Shown here piece by piece: positions 24,263 to 33,386 of a stretch of DNA of 64,000 bases. The position numbers and the translations under genes are program-made. A model generated the notes under the pieces. The model saw only the letters and a list, made by a program, of their open reading frames with translations, made no database searches and was not told the DNA's origin. Source of the DNA: an uncultured Methanospirillum sp. (GTDB lineage Archaea; Halobacteriota; Methanomicrobia; Methanomicrobiales; Methanospirillaceae); NCBI RefSeq assembly GCF_963668475.1, contig NZ_OY764544.1:1798001-1862000 (forward strand), read 5' to 3'. How positions within the stretch are numbered: position 1 is the stretch's first letter; every line of letters starts with the position of its first letter.

Positions 24263-25542
24263 GCTGCACCCTTCTCAGGAACATTCCGGGGACGGGAGAT
24301 CAACAGTTTTATCCTGGTTATCCGCTTCCCTTTCATCTGAATCACGATCAGTCGTATACCCCCGTCCAGATCACAGGACTCACCAATTCGTGGAATATAT
24401 CCCAACTGATCGATGATAAGGCCTGCTATCGTTTCATACGTCTCGCATTCAGGCAGATCAAGTTCAAGTTCCTTGTTGAGATCTGAAACCCACATCCTGG
24501 CATCCAGCGAGTAGACCCCTTCTGCAACCCGTATCAGTTCAGGCTCTTCGGTATCGAACTCGTCAAGGATATCTCCCACAAGTTCCTCAACGATATCCTC
24601 TACCGTGATGATCCCGACAAACGCCCCATACTCGTCAAGGACGATGGCCATGTGGTTTTTACGTGCCTTCATCTCACGAAGGAGATCATCTATCTTCTTG
24701 GTCTCAGGGACATAGACCGGTTCAGAACAGAGATCAACAAGCGGGTGATGGGTCCTTCCGTCCATCACGGCTGTAAAAACGTCCTTGATGTTGAGAATAC
24801 CCCTGATGGTATCGATGTTCTCATGGTAGACAGGAATTCGTGAGAAACCGGTTTTCTTGAAGACCTCAAGGGCGTCCTCGGGGGAGAGGGTATCTTCTGC
24901 CATCACCACGTCGATACGCGGTGTCATCGCTTCCCTGACCCTGGTGTCAGCAAACTCAAAGACTGAGTGGAGCATCTCCTGCTCGTCCTTCTCAATAGTC
25001 CCCTCCTCCTGGCCGACATCGATCCACTCCTTGATCTCCTCCTCGGTGATGAGGTGCTGCGAGAAGACCGGACCGCCGGTCATCTTTCCTGCAGCCGTAT
25101 TGAAGATCCAGATGAGCGGGCTGAACACCCGGGAGAGCAGGTAGACAGTGGGCGAGACACCGAGAGCCGTGCTAGTCGGGTTCCTGCTCGCGTACATCTT
25201 GGGCAGAATCTCACCAAAGACCAGCATGAGGAGTACCACAACCACGGTTGCGATGGCAACCGCGGCAGCCCCGGGCCCGAAGACGCCGATCGCAACCGCG
25301 GTCACAACCGAGGCGGCAAGGATGTTCACGATATTGTTGCCGATCAGGATCGTGAGGAGGAACCGGTCAGGGTTCTTTTTCAGTGTCAGGAGGGCCTGGG
25401 CACCCGGCACTCCATCGTTGATGAGGGTCCTGACCTTTGCACGGGTTGTCGAGAAGAGGGCCACTTCAGAGCCGGAGAAGAACGCAGAACAGATAACCGC
25501 CAGAATAAAGATGCCTATGTAGAGATAATATTCGATCGTCAC
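24259..25542 (-). CDS. CNNM/HlyC-type membrane protein with CBS pair and CorC domain
   Basis: This 427-residue protein has a DUF21/CNNM transmembrane domain (1-about 185) beginning with a TM helix then [30 protein letters not shown] and [13 protein letters not shown]. Then comes a pair of CBS domains (about 205-325; [15 protein letters not shown]) that may sense adenine nucleotides, and a C-terminal CorC_HlyC domain (about 340-420; [18 protein letters not shown]). The family is linked to Mg2+/Co2+ export or Na+/Mg2+ exchange; the ion here is inferred. It is the first gene of the purN-rnp4-yhbY run. Confidence 0.9.
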   Translation of the reverse strand: MTIEYYLYIGIFILAVICSAFFSGSEVALFSTTRAKVRTLINDGVPGAQALLTLKKNPDRFLLTILIGNNIVNILAASVVTAVAIGVFGPGAAAVAIATVVVVLLMLVFGEILPKMYASRNPTSTALGVSPTVYLLSRVFSPLIWIFNTAAGKMTGGPVFSQHLITEEEIKEWIDVGQEEGTIEKDEQEMLHSVFEFADTRVREAMTPRIDVVMAEDTLSPEDALEVFKKTGFSRIPVYHENIDTIRGILNIKDVFTAVMDGRTHHPLVDLCSEPVYVPETKKIDDLLREMKARKNHMAIVLDEYGAFVGIITVEDIVEELVGDILDEFDTEEPELIRVAEGVYSLDARMWVSDLNKELELDLPECETYETIAGLIIDQLGYIPRIGESCDLDGGIRLIVIQMKGKRITRIKLLISRPRNVPEKGAA

Positions 25543-25798
25543 TGAAAACCTGACCCCCGCAGACCAGAAGCGGCTGGCAGATATATTCGTATGGATGCCT
25601 GGGATACCTGTGATATTCCCATAAAGAACTCAAACACCGTCCGGGAGATACAGATCTCCTCAACTCTGATTAATGAGAGCGGGCCACAGAAATATAATCT
25701 TTTTCTCAATCTTTTCTGTCTCCACCAGGAGATCGCCCACTGGCTGAACGGATCAGAATGTGAATCTGTTCTGAATCTGAACCGGATCAGAATATGGA

Positions 25799-26623
25799 TC
25801 AGGCCAGATGATCCCTGACAAACCTGACATCTTCAGAGATCATCCTGATCTTCTCCTCAGCAGAGAGGGGATCTCCGACAGAGAGGTCGTTGATCTCCAG
25901 CGTGACAAGCCCGTCGTACCCGGCACCGACAAGGGACAGGAGTGATTGCTCTGCCCATGAATTCCCCTTCACCGGCAGATGCATCACTGCCCCTGATGCC
26001 CCTGACAGGTGAACATTTGCAATCCTGCCCTCTGCACTCGAGAGGAACTCATCAAGCACATCACTGCCACGCGATGAAACATGGCAGGCATCAAGGGTGA
26101 CAGAAAGCCACTCGCGATCCTCAAGGAGATTAGAGATCTCTTCAGGTGTTGTGAGCAGGGCGTTGACCTGCGGCTCCATGTTCTCGATCGCGACAGAGAC
26201 CTGTGATGACTCTGCAAGATCGGCTATCTCATCGAGCATATGATCAAGGCGGTGGTAATCGAGCTCTGTCGGCGGCCTTTTCGATGTTCTCCGTCCCGGG
26301 TGGATCGTGCAGACCGCAGCACCGAGGGATTCTGCCAGTCGTATTGAGTGTTGTATCCACTTGATCGAGGCCTCAACTACGTCAGGATTGATCGAGCAGG
26401 GGTTGAGATCAAGGACCGGGGCATGCACTGACAGGTGTGAGGGAAGCGGGTACTGCCTGACCACATGGTTCAGACGGTCCTCCGGGAGTCCTGAAAGCCA
26501 CCAGTCCGGTGTTTCTGGCCAGAACTCGAGGGTATCAGCGCCTGTTCTCCTGACCGCATCAAAGATCAGGTCAAGAGGATGATCGTGGAAGAACATCGTC
26601 GAGAAGGAGATCTCCATTACCAT
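25799..26623 (-). CDS. TIM-barrel sugar-phosphate isomerase/epimerase-like protein
   Basis: This 274-residue protein is of the xylose isomerase-like/AP endonuclease 2 superfamily. Metal-site residues appear in LSVHAPVLDLNP, CTIHPGRR, VAIENMEP, VTLDACHVSSRG, NVHLSG and VTLEINDL, at the expected strand ends of the barrel. Members include epimerases, isomerases and endonuclease IV. The sequence is not close enough to Nfo to claim a DNA repair role. It diverges from xseA at 26661. The 256-base gap downstream (25543-25798) holds no gene that I can support. Confidence 0.85.
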   Translation of the reverse strand: MVMEISFSTMFFHDHPLDLIFDAVRRTGADTLEFWPETPDWWLSGLPEDRLNHVVRQYPLPSHLSVHAPVLDLNPCSINPDVVEASIKWIQHSIRLAESLGAAVCTIHPGRRTSKRPPTELDYHRLDHMLDEIADLAESSQVSVAIENMEPQVNALLTTPEEISNLLEDREWLSVTLDACHVSSRGSDVLDEFLSSAEGRIANVHLSGASGAVMHLPVKGNSWAEQSLLSLVGAGYDGLVTLEINDLSVGDPLSAEEKIRMISEDVRFVRDHLA

Positions 26624-26660
26624 TGATTATCTATACCGGGGGAAATAACCTCAGGTGAAG

Positions 26661-28055
26661 ATGGATCAGCAGACTCTGGATTCCTGGGGAGCTCAGGAGA
26701 AACCTGCGGTCATGCGGGTATCTGAAGTTACTGCAGTGATATCCAGACTTCTTGATACCCCGGCTCTGACCAACATCAGGGTGATCGGCGAGATCACCAA
26801 CTACAAGAAACACGGGTCAGGGCATCTCTACTTCTCACTTTCAGAGCGGCAGGGGAGTAAAGAGTTCGTGATCAGGTGCACGATCTGGAAGACCGCTGCC
26901 AAGTACCTCCCCTGGACACCCGAGGACGGGATGATCGTCGAGGCGTTCGGGACCATCAACCACTACGAAGGGGGAGGGCAGTACAACCTGAACGTCACCC
27001 AGATGTGGCAGTCAGGGGCAGGCGAGAAGGCCCTGCTCATCGAACGGTGGAAGAAGGAACTCGGGCTGAAAGGATACTTCTCTCCTGACCGAAAACGTCC
27101 TCTCCCTGATTACCCGGTCAGGATTGGGGTTGTCACATCAGAGACCGGTGTCGTCATCCATGACATCCAGAACGTGCTCTCCTGCAGGTTCCCGGTCGAG
27201 ATCGTCCTCTCGCCGACTGCAGTGCAGGGCCCGACCGCCCATGAGGAGATTGCAGCCGCAATACGGCGGGTTGCACCAATGGTGGATCTCGTGATCGTCG
27301 GGAGAGGAGGGGGCAGTTTTGAGGACCTCTTCGCCTTCAACAACCCTGCTGTCGTGGAGGCTATCGCCACCTGCCCGGTCCCGGTCATTGCAGCCATAGG
27401 GCACGAGGTCGATGTGACCCTGGCAGATCTCGCTGCAGATGTGAGGGCATCAACACCGTCACATGCTGCCGAGCTTGCAGTCCGTGATAGGAAGACAGAA
27501 CTCGAACAGATATCCCAGATCAGGAGCCGGATCGTAAGAAGACTCCTCTCCAGGATGGAGCAGGCAGACGAGGAACTCAACGATCTGCGTGACCGGTTCT
27601 TACCGGTGAGGATGGAGCGGAGACTTGCTGAACGAAGGCAGAACCTGGTTGACATCACCGATCGGATGAGCAGCCTCTCTGAACTCTCGCTCGGCAGGCT
27701 GAAGGTCCAGGCCACTGAACTCCGGGCCAGGCTTGAGGCGAGGAATCCGGCAGGTATTCTTATGAGGGAGATTCCTGAACGGAGGATCAGGGTTGCAGAT
27801 CTGGACAGGCAACTCAGCCACGGGGCAGGTTCATTTCTTGCACGGTACCGTGCAGAACTAGATTCCTTATCAAAGATCCTTGAGGCACGGAGCCCGTATG
27901 CTGCTGCCAGGGACGGATACTGCATCGTCCTTATGGACGGCAGGGCAGTCACCTCTGCAGGTGTGCTCTCACAGGGCGAGATGGTGGAACTCAAATTCAG
28001 AGACGGGGCTGCATCGGCAGTCATTGAGCAGGTGAAACCGAATGAAGAAGTATGA
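26661..28055 (+). CDS. xseA: exodeoxyribonuclease VII large subunit
   Basis: This is the 464-residue catalytic subunit of ExoVII, which degrades single-stranded DNA to acid-soluble oligonucleotides. It has an N-terminal OB-fold (about 20-110; MRVSEVTAVISRLLD, IRVIGEITNYKKHGSGHLYF), the catalytic domain with YPVRIGVVTSETGVVIHDI, VDLVIVGRGGGSFEDL and IAAIGHEVDVTLADLAADVRA, a coiled-coil region (about 275-400) and a short C-terminus. ATG at 26661 is 2 codons after a possible GTG start at 26655; AGGTG at 26653 suits the ATG. ExoVII is a bacterial enzyme, so an archaeal xseAB is probably an old transfer. Confidence 0.95.
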   Translation: MDQQTLDSWGAQEKPAVMRVSEVTAVISRLLDTPALTNIRVIGEITNYKKHGSGHLYFSLSERQGSKEFVIRCTIWKTAAKYLPWTPEDGMIVEAFGTINHYEGGGQYNLNVTQMWQSGAGEKALLIERWKKELGLKGYFSPDRKRPLPDYPVRIGVVTSETGVVIHDIQNVLSCRFPVEIVLSPTAVQGPTAHEEIAAAIRRVAPMVDLVIVGRGGGSFEDLFAFNNPAVVEAIATCPVPVIAAIGHEVDVTLADLAADVRASTPSHAAELAVRDRKTELEQISQIRSRIVRRLLSRMEQADEELNDLRDRFLPVRMERRLAERRQNLVDITDRMSSLSELSLGRLKVQATELRARLEARNPAGILMREIPERRIRVADLDRQLSHGAGSFLARYRAELDSLSKILEARSPYAAARDGYCIVLMDGRAVTSAGVLSQGEMVELKFRDGAASAVIEQVKPNEEV

Positions 28056-28221
28056 GGAACTGGTGAGCGATCTCAAGGAGATCGTCAAGAAGATTGAGGA
28101 CGGAGAGACGAGCCTTGATGAGATGATCACGCTGTATGAACAGGGGAGTGTGCTCATCAAGCAGTGCGAAGAGCGGCTGGCTGAGGCAGAGATGAAGATC
28201 AGCAAACTTTCAAAGGAGTAA
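28042..28221 (+). CDS. xseB: exodeoxyribonuclease VII small subunit
   Basis: This 59-residue gene starts at an ATG overlapping the last 14 bases of xseA. It begins MKKYEELVSDLKEIVKKIED and continues with GETSLDEMITLYEQG and ERLAEAEMKISKL, the standard two-helix XseB pattern (ESLEE-like turn, Y-E-x-G). The small subunit coats the coiled coil of XseA. The overlap ensures co-translation. The next gene, a lipoprotein, starts 2 bases after its stop. Confidence 0.95.
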   Translation: MKKYEELVSDLKEIVKKIEDGETSLDEMITLYEQGSVLIKQCEERLAEAEMKISKLSKE

Positions 28222-28223
28222 TT

Positions 28224-28643
28224 ATGAGAACAATTCTGCTCATTCTGGTTCTTCTGCTCGGAGGAATGGTCGCACTATCAGGCTGCACAAAGTATGCCGA
28301 TCCTGAGCTGAAGATAACGACAAACCTCTCAAAGGTATCTGATGACCCGGGCACAGGAAACATCACCTATGATGTGAAGCTGACAGTCGCCAATACCGGG
28401 ACCAACAACGCGTACAGGGTCAAGGTCATGACGATCCTCTCAACTGCGAAGGATCAGCCAGAATACAGGTTTACAAACAGGAATACCGATGTCGGGGATG
28501 TGGAGAAAGGAGATGTCAAGTCATTTACCGAGCGAATGACCATTCCTGCAACGAAGACGAATTATGATCTCATCGTTGCCGGAACACAGCAGCCCACAGT
28601 AGAGACTCAGATCATGTCAGTCTCTTCAAACGTGATGGGGTAG
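28224..28643 (+). CDS. small exported lipoprotein, beta-sandwich type
   Basis: This 139-residue protein has an N-terminal hydrophobic helix and a lipobox-like LSGC (Cys near 21), suggesting a lipid-anchored protein outside the membrane. The rest (about 25-139) reads as beta strands, with VKLTVANTGTNNAYRVKV resembling CARDB or DUF3426-type domains that pack against partners. Function unknown. It begins 2 bases after xseB and may be in the same transcript, which does not imply a shared function. Confidence 0.75.
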   Translation: MRTILLILVLLLGGMVALSGCTKYADPELKITTNLSKVSDDPGTGNITYDVKLTVANTGTNNAYRVKVMTILSTAKDQPEYRFTNRNTDVGDVEKGDVKSFTERMTIPATKTNYDLIVAGTQQPTVETQIMSVSSNVMG

Positions 28644-28692
28644 GTCAGGCTACTCCAATACTTTTATCAATCCTCATGGAGAAGATGAGTCT

Positions 28693-28998
28693 GTGAGTGC
28701 CACCAACCGTGTCCTTCTGATCCTGGATGTTGTCAAGGGGATCATTGCGGTTCTCTTCGGCAACATAGGACTGCCACCTCTGGTCAGGTACCTGATCGGT
28801 ATGATCCAGTCTGTGCAGATTCAGCTGGAGACTAATACTCTTATAATCAGCCTTGTCTGTCTGCTTATTACGGTTGTTGCGTATCATAAGACAGAGAATA
28901 AGATCATCAAGGCCCTGGTAGTGATATGCCTCTTTGTCCCGGTGTTGCTTATCTTCCTCTCGTACTTCACCGTGATGAAGGTCCCGATGCCGTTCTGA
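28693..28998 (+). CDS. small membrane protein of unknown function
   Basis: This protein starts with GTG and has 101 residues. It has three hydrophobic segments (about 8-35, 48-65 and 72-93) and a short loop HKTENKI. I do not recognise a family. It follows the lipoprotein gene by 49 bases and converges on the RhuM gene, just outside the defence island. Confidence 0.6.
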   Translation: MSATNRVLLILDVVKGIIAVLFGNIGLPPLVRYLIGMIQSVQIQLETNTLIISLVCLLITVVAYHKTENKIIKALVVICLFVPVLLIFLSYFTVMKVPMPF

Positions 28999-29045
28999 TA
29001 TTTTGGGACCGGTTTTCCGGACATTGGGCCGGGTATCAGAGAGGA

Positions 29046-30095
29046 TTATATCTGATTGTCTTTTGCCTCCTCCCCTGATTTCAGTTCATGAACAAGTTCT
29101 TCAAACTCTTTTTCCGCTTCCTGTTCTGCTAATTCTAGACGATGAGTGTTAAAGAGAAGGTACTGTTCACGTGCCAGTTCACGAGCGGTTTCCATGTTGA
29201 TCGCACCTGCGTGGCTTAAGATAGCCCGCTCATTAAATGACAGGAACCGATCAAGCCTTTCACGCCAGTCCTTCATATATACCGGGTTTTTCCGTTTGGC
29301 CTGATCTTCAGCATAATCAAGCCACATACTCACAATCCGGTTTAACTCATTGAGTTCATCCTTATTCAGATAATTCTTGGCAACCGTGACATCCCGTTGT
29401 CTGACAATAGCACCTTTAAAGCTGGTAACACCCATATTCGGCTTCGTCGCATCAGCACGCTCAGCAATAAGTTCAGCTGCAGTATGCCCTGATATGGCGA
29501 AGTGGATCTTATTCTGAACTATCTGAAAGAACTCTTTAGTTGAAGGATCTTTAGGATCATAATCAATGGAGAGGGTATAAATTTCTTTGACCTTTTGATA
29601 AAACCGCTTTTCAGATGCACGGATATCCCGGATACGCTCAAGCAGTTCATCAAAATAATCGGCTCCGAGGGTTTTGCCCTCCTTGAGCCGCTCATCATTC
29701 ATCGCAAATCCTTTGATGAGGTACTCATGGAGTCGTTCAGTTGCCCATCGTCTGAACTGTGTTCCCCGATGACTCCGAACCCTGTACCCGATGGCAATGA
29801 TCATCTCCAGGTTGCAATGAGAGACCATGCGGGATACCTCCCTGTTTCCTTCTTTTTGAACTATTAAGTAATCCTTAATAGTTCGTTCGGGTGATAATTC
29901 ACCATCATTTAAGATATTACCAATGTGGATGTTGATATTAGGGATAGTTGTCTGATAGAGATCAGCGATTTGAGCCTGGGTCATCCAGATAGTCTCACCC
30001 TCGATGAGAATCTGGAGTTTTGTCTTCCCATCTTCAGATTGATACATGAGGAGAGGGGATGAGGATAAAGGGGAGGGTTCAGTTTTTTCTGACAT
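29046..30095 (-). CDS. RhuM-family protein of the restriction locus
   Basis: This 349-residue protein opens with a variable Ser/Pro tail, then the RhuM core: LIEGETIWMTQAQIADLYQT, NINIHIGNILNDGEL, CNLEMIIAIGYRVRSHRGTQFRRWAT and EYLIKGFAMNDERLK. The N-terminal part resembles a winged-helix DNA-binding module as in Fic/KilA-N/RhuM proteins. The helical C-terminal part includes LDYAEDQAKRK and a MKDWRERLDRFL segment. RhuM was named in a Salmonella island; its biochemical role is unknown. It lies 42 bases after hsdR and is the last gene of the island, so it is probably an accessory or anti-phage effector. Confidence 0.9.
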   Translation of the reverse strand: MSEKTEPSPLSSSPLLMYQSEDGKTKLQILIEGETIWMTQAQIADLYQTTIPNINIHIGNILNDGELSPERTIKDYLIVQKEGNREVSRMVSHCNLEMIIAIGYRVRSHRGTQFRRWATERLHEYLIKGFAMNDERLKEGKTLGADYFDELLERIRDIRASEKRFYQKVKEIYTLSIDYDPKDPSTKEFFQIVQNKIHFAISGHTAAELIAERADATKPNMGVTSFKGAIVRQRDVTVAKNYLNKDELNELNRIVSMWLDYAEDQAKRKNPVYMKDWRERLDRFLSFNERAILSHAGAINMETARELAREQYLLFNTHRLELAEQEAEKEFEELVHELKSGEEAKDNQI

Positions 30096-30137
30096 GATCC
30101 ACCTCCAATACGGTATTCTGGTTTTTCATATTCCTCA

Positions 30138-33100
30138 TCATCCTGACCCGTATCCCTCTTTCACATAGTACGGTGAAGGTATCTCCGGATACACACGGTA
30201 GATATGCTCATAGACGATCTCTGCTCTCTTCTCCACTTCTTCATCAGTATATGACTCAACCGGAAGACCGGTCTCTTCACTATACAGGTAATTCCGGATA
30301 GATACCAGGACCGAATCCCGTGTTGCCTCTTTCTCACGCCAGTGGTCAATCTTTAGTTTTTCAGCCTTGAGGGTTTTTAACAGTTCAACAGAGACTTTTT
30401 TGATCCGCTTAATCTCTCCAGGGGTCAGTTTTTCTTTCCGAAGGAGATCATAGATAGCAAGAGTCTCTTCATCCAGTTCTTCCCTGATGGCCCGGTGTGA
30501 TTCATCATCCAGATCCTGAATAAATTTCAGAAGTCTGTTCCAGGTCTCTTCTATCGTTACCCTATCCTTCTCATTATTATATTCATCAATAATTTCTTCA
30601 TAGTGTTTCTGAAAATCGGTTCGGAGCGGATTTTGAGATAAGAGTCGCTCAACTTTCCTGTCGATGATTTCTTTGAGCATCTGGACAGCAGAATTTTTTG
30701 ATCTACTCCTGGAGAACTCCTGTTTCAGACGATAGAAGTCAATCCCACTTATATCATAGACTTTTCCGGGTTCCTGGTCAGGATCTGGATGAACATCAAT
30801 CACACCATCAACGACTTCGTGCAGCTTTTTGATGATATACGAGATGTCTGCCTGCTGGCGATCATCCTGCAGGCTCTTGTAGATGATATTGATGGCATCG
30901 TACTCCTGCCGGTGATCATTCACCCCTGATATGTTGATACATGCCTTGAATTTTTTGAATACTTCCCGGCAGATCACTTCAAACCGTTTTCTGGTCTGGT
31001 CGTTCCGATTTGCTACCTCTTTTGCAGCGATGATAGCAGCATTTCGCTCAAACCCTGTTTTCGTGATGATATCATCCAGGGAAGCATTTCCTGCCTGCAG
31101 AAAACTCCTGATAAATCCGATCGCCTCAACAAGATCAACAAGGAGCTCTTCATCCGGTCTGGTCGGATTGGTTTTGCTATCTTCCTCTTTTCTTCCGGCA
31201 TCTCCGGCCCCTGCAAAGGTTGCAAGGGCTTTACGAAGATTTTTGAGGATGCCGCAATAATCAACGATCAACCCGTTATTCTTCCCTTCTGCAACCCTGT
31301 TAGCCCGGGCGATGGCCTGCATCAAAGTATGGGCTTTGAGTGGTTTATCCAGATAGAGCGTTGACAGACTGGGAACATCAAAGCCGGTCAGCCACATGGC
31401 ACAGACGATGGCGATCCGGAACGGATGTTCGGGCTTTTTAAATGCTGATTCAAGGTCTATCCGCTTCCTGTCATCAAGGGAGAATCCTTCACGGATGAGC
31501 CTTCGATGCTCTTTTATCTCCTCTTCAAGACCCCATTTCCTGAACTTCTCCACTTCGTTCTGCTCTTCACTGATGACAACGACCATCTGGGTCTCTTCCA
31601 TCCAGGCGATCTGCTTTCTCTGGAAGATCTCTTCCTGGTCATCTGCAGCATGTTTCACTTCAGATTTCAGTAGATCAATCCGGTTCTGCCAGCATTTTTT
31701 GAGGAGTTTGTGCATCCTGACACAGGTGATCTTGTCGATACAGACCACCATTGCTTTCCCTGATTCCCAGGCCGTGGAGTAATGGTCTACGAGATCATGG
31801 GCGACCTGGCGGAGACGTTTTTCAGCGGTGATGATATGGTAATCACGTTTGAGTTCGTTTTCTATCCGCTGCTGAACGTTGATGTCGTCAAAATCTGCTT
31901 CTTCAGACTTTGAGATCTCCTCGATTTTTTTGAGGATCTGGTCGTTGAGATCAGTTGTAGCAATCCCGAGTTTTTCTCCCCGGGCATCGTAATAGAGGGG
32001 AACTGTCGCTCCATCCTCAACAGCCCGCTGAAAGTCATAGGTGGAGACATAATCACCAAACACCCGTTTTGTGATCTCGTCATCTTTGAAGAGAGGGGTT
32101 CCGGTAAACCCGATGAAACTGGCATTGGGAAGGGAATTTCTCATGTTGAGAGCAAGGGTTCCGTACTGGGTCCGGTGTGCCTCATCGGTGATGACGATGA
32201 TATCATCCCGGCTGGTGTACCCTTCATCAGGGTTTACATCCTGGTTGAACTTCTGGATAAGGGTAAAGATATGGGATTTATGGAGAGTGAGGAGGTGTGC
32301 AAGATGCTTTCCATCTGCTGCCCGGCAGGGGTCTTTGTCATGGTTGACCAGTCTGCACCCGGCAAAGGTCTTGTAGATCTGCCCGTCCAGGTCATCCCGG
32401 TCTGTGCAGATGAGGAAGGTGAAATTTCCTCCGAGTTTGCGGTGGATCTTCCTGGTGAAAAAGACCATCGAGTAGCTCTTCCCTGACCCCTGGGTATGCC
32501 AGAATACCCCGAGTTTTCCTTCCCGCTTCTTTCGGTCCTTTACTGCCTCGATGGCCTGGTTGACTCCAAGGAACTGGTGATTTCGCCCAAGAATCTTGAC
32601 GGTGGGGCCGAGTGAGTCATCAAAGAGGATGAAGTTCTCAAAGATGTCCATGAAGTTCTTTTTGTCACAGACTCCCTTGAGCAGGGTCTCCATGTCCACA
32701 ACCCCCGAATCCTGTTCAGAGAGACGTTTCCACTCGTGGAAGTGCTCGTACTTGCTTGAGAGCGATCCGATCTTTGCCTTGTCTCCGTTGGCAAGCAGGA
32801 TGATGGCGTTATAGTGGAAGATATGAGGGACGGTGTCTTTATAATCTGAAAAATTCTTCCGGTATGCAACCTCAAGGTCATGGTGCATGTTCTTGCACTC
32901 GATGAAGAGGAGCGGGATTCCGTTCACAAACCCGATGATGTCCGGACGTTTGCGGTAGATATCTCCCTTAACCCAGAGTTCCCTGACACAGAGGAAGTGG
33001 TTGTTCTCCGGGTGAGCATAATCAAATATCTTCAGAACCGCATGTTTCTCCTGGTTCTTCCCGTTTCGGTACCTGACCTTGACCCCGTTCTTCAGGAGTT

Positions 33101-33386
33101 CGTACTTCTCCTGGTTTGTTGAAAGGAGGGTCTGGGCAGAGCTGATTTCGGTTATCTGCCTGAGGGCACTCTCGTATGCCTCATCAGGGAGATCAGGGTT
33201 CAGGGTCTGGAGGGCGTTGCTCAGGTACCGGGTCAGGATGATCTCTTTCTCTGACCGTCTGCCGAGGGTTCCGTCCACACCGAGGATCTCTTCGTTATAG
33301 GCATAGACCGATTCCCATTCGAGTGTATTGTTGAGATAGTTGGCGGTGGTCTGCTGGACGAGGAGGTCTTCGGTGTAGGGGGTCAT
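30138..33386 (-). CDS. hsdR: type I restriction enzyme R subunit
   Basis: This 1082-residue motor-nuclease subunit has a PD-(D/E)xK nuclease near 148-165 (RPDIIGFVNGIPLLFIECKN, with E163-x-K165), then SF2 helicase motor domains: Walker A HTQGSGKS near 297-303, motif II DEAH at 401-404, SFIGFTGTPLF, and LDKPLKAHTLMQAIARANR in RecA2. A helical C-terminal domain (about 850-1082) contacts the methylase. With HsdM and HsdS it translocates DNA and cuts when unmethylated. It overlaps hsdS by 4 bases (ATGA). Length is usual for the family. Confidence 0.96.
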   Translation of the reverse strand: MTPYTEDLLVQQTTANYLNNTLEWESVYAYNEEILGVDGTLGRRSEKEIILTRYLSNALQTLNPDLPDEAYESALRQITEISSAQTLLSTNQEKYELLKNGVKVRYRNGKNQEKHAVLKIFDYAHPENNHFLCVRELWVKGDIYRKRPDIIGFVNGIPLLFIECKNMHHDLEVAYRKNFSDYKDTVPHIFHYNAIILLANGDKAKIGSLSSKYEHFHEWKRLSEQDSGVVDMETLLKGVCDKKNFMDIFENFILFDDSLGPTVKILGRNHQFLGVNQAIEAVKDRKKREGKLGVFWHTQGSGKSYSMVFFTRKIHRKLGGNFTFLICTDRDDLDGQIYKTFAGCRLVNHDKDPCRAADGKHLAHLLTLHKSHIFTLIQKFNQDVNPDEGYTSRDDIIVITDEAHRTQYGTLALNMRNSLPNASFIGFTGTPLFKDDEITKRVFGDYVSTYDFQRAVEDGATVPLYYDARGEKLGIATTDLNDQILKKIEEISKSEEADFDDINVQQRIENELKRDYHIITAEKRLRQVAHDLVDHYSTAWESGKAMVVCIDKITCVRMHKLLKKCWQNRIDLLKSEVKHAADDQEEIFQRKQIAWMEETQMVVVISEEQNEVEKFRKWGLEEEIKEHRRLIREGFSLDDRKRIDLESAFKKPEHPFRIAIVCAMWLTGFDVPSLSTLYLDKPLKAHTLMQAIARANRVAEGKNNGLIVDYCGILKNLRKALATFAGAGDAGRKEEDSKTNPTRPDEELLVDLVEAIGFIRSFLQAGNASLDDIITKTGFERNAAIIAAKEVANRNDQTRKRFEVICREVFKKFKACINISGVNDHRQEYDAINIIYKSLQDDRQQADISYIIKKLHEVVDGVIDVHPDPDQEPGKVYDISGIDFYRLKQEFSRSRSKNSAVQMLKEIIDRKVERLLSQNPLRTDFQKHYEEIIDEYNNEKDRVTIEETWNRLLKFIQDLDDESHRAIREELDEETLAIYDLLRKEKLTPGEIKRIKKVSVELLKTLKAEKLKIDHWREKEATRDSVLVSIRNYLYSEETGLPVESYTDEEVEKRAEIVYEHIYRVYPEIPSPYYVKEGYGSG

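Noticed and set aside
27110..28024. Minus-strand frame of 304 codons opposite xseA
   Set aside because: Ser/Arg-rich shadow of a clear gene; no ribosome site or family pattern.
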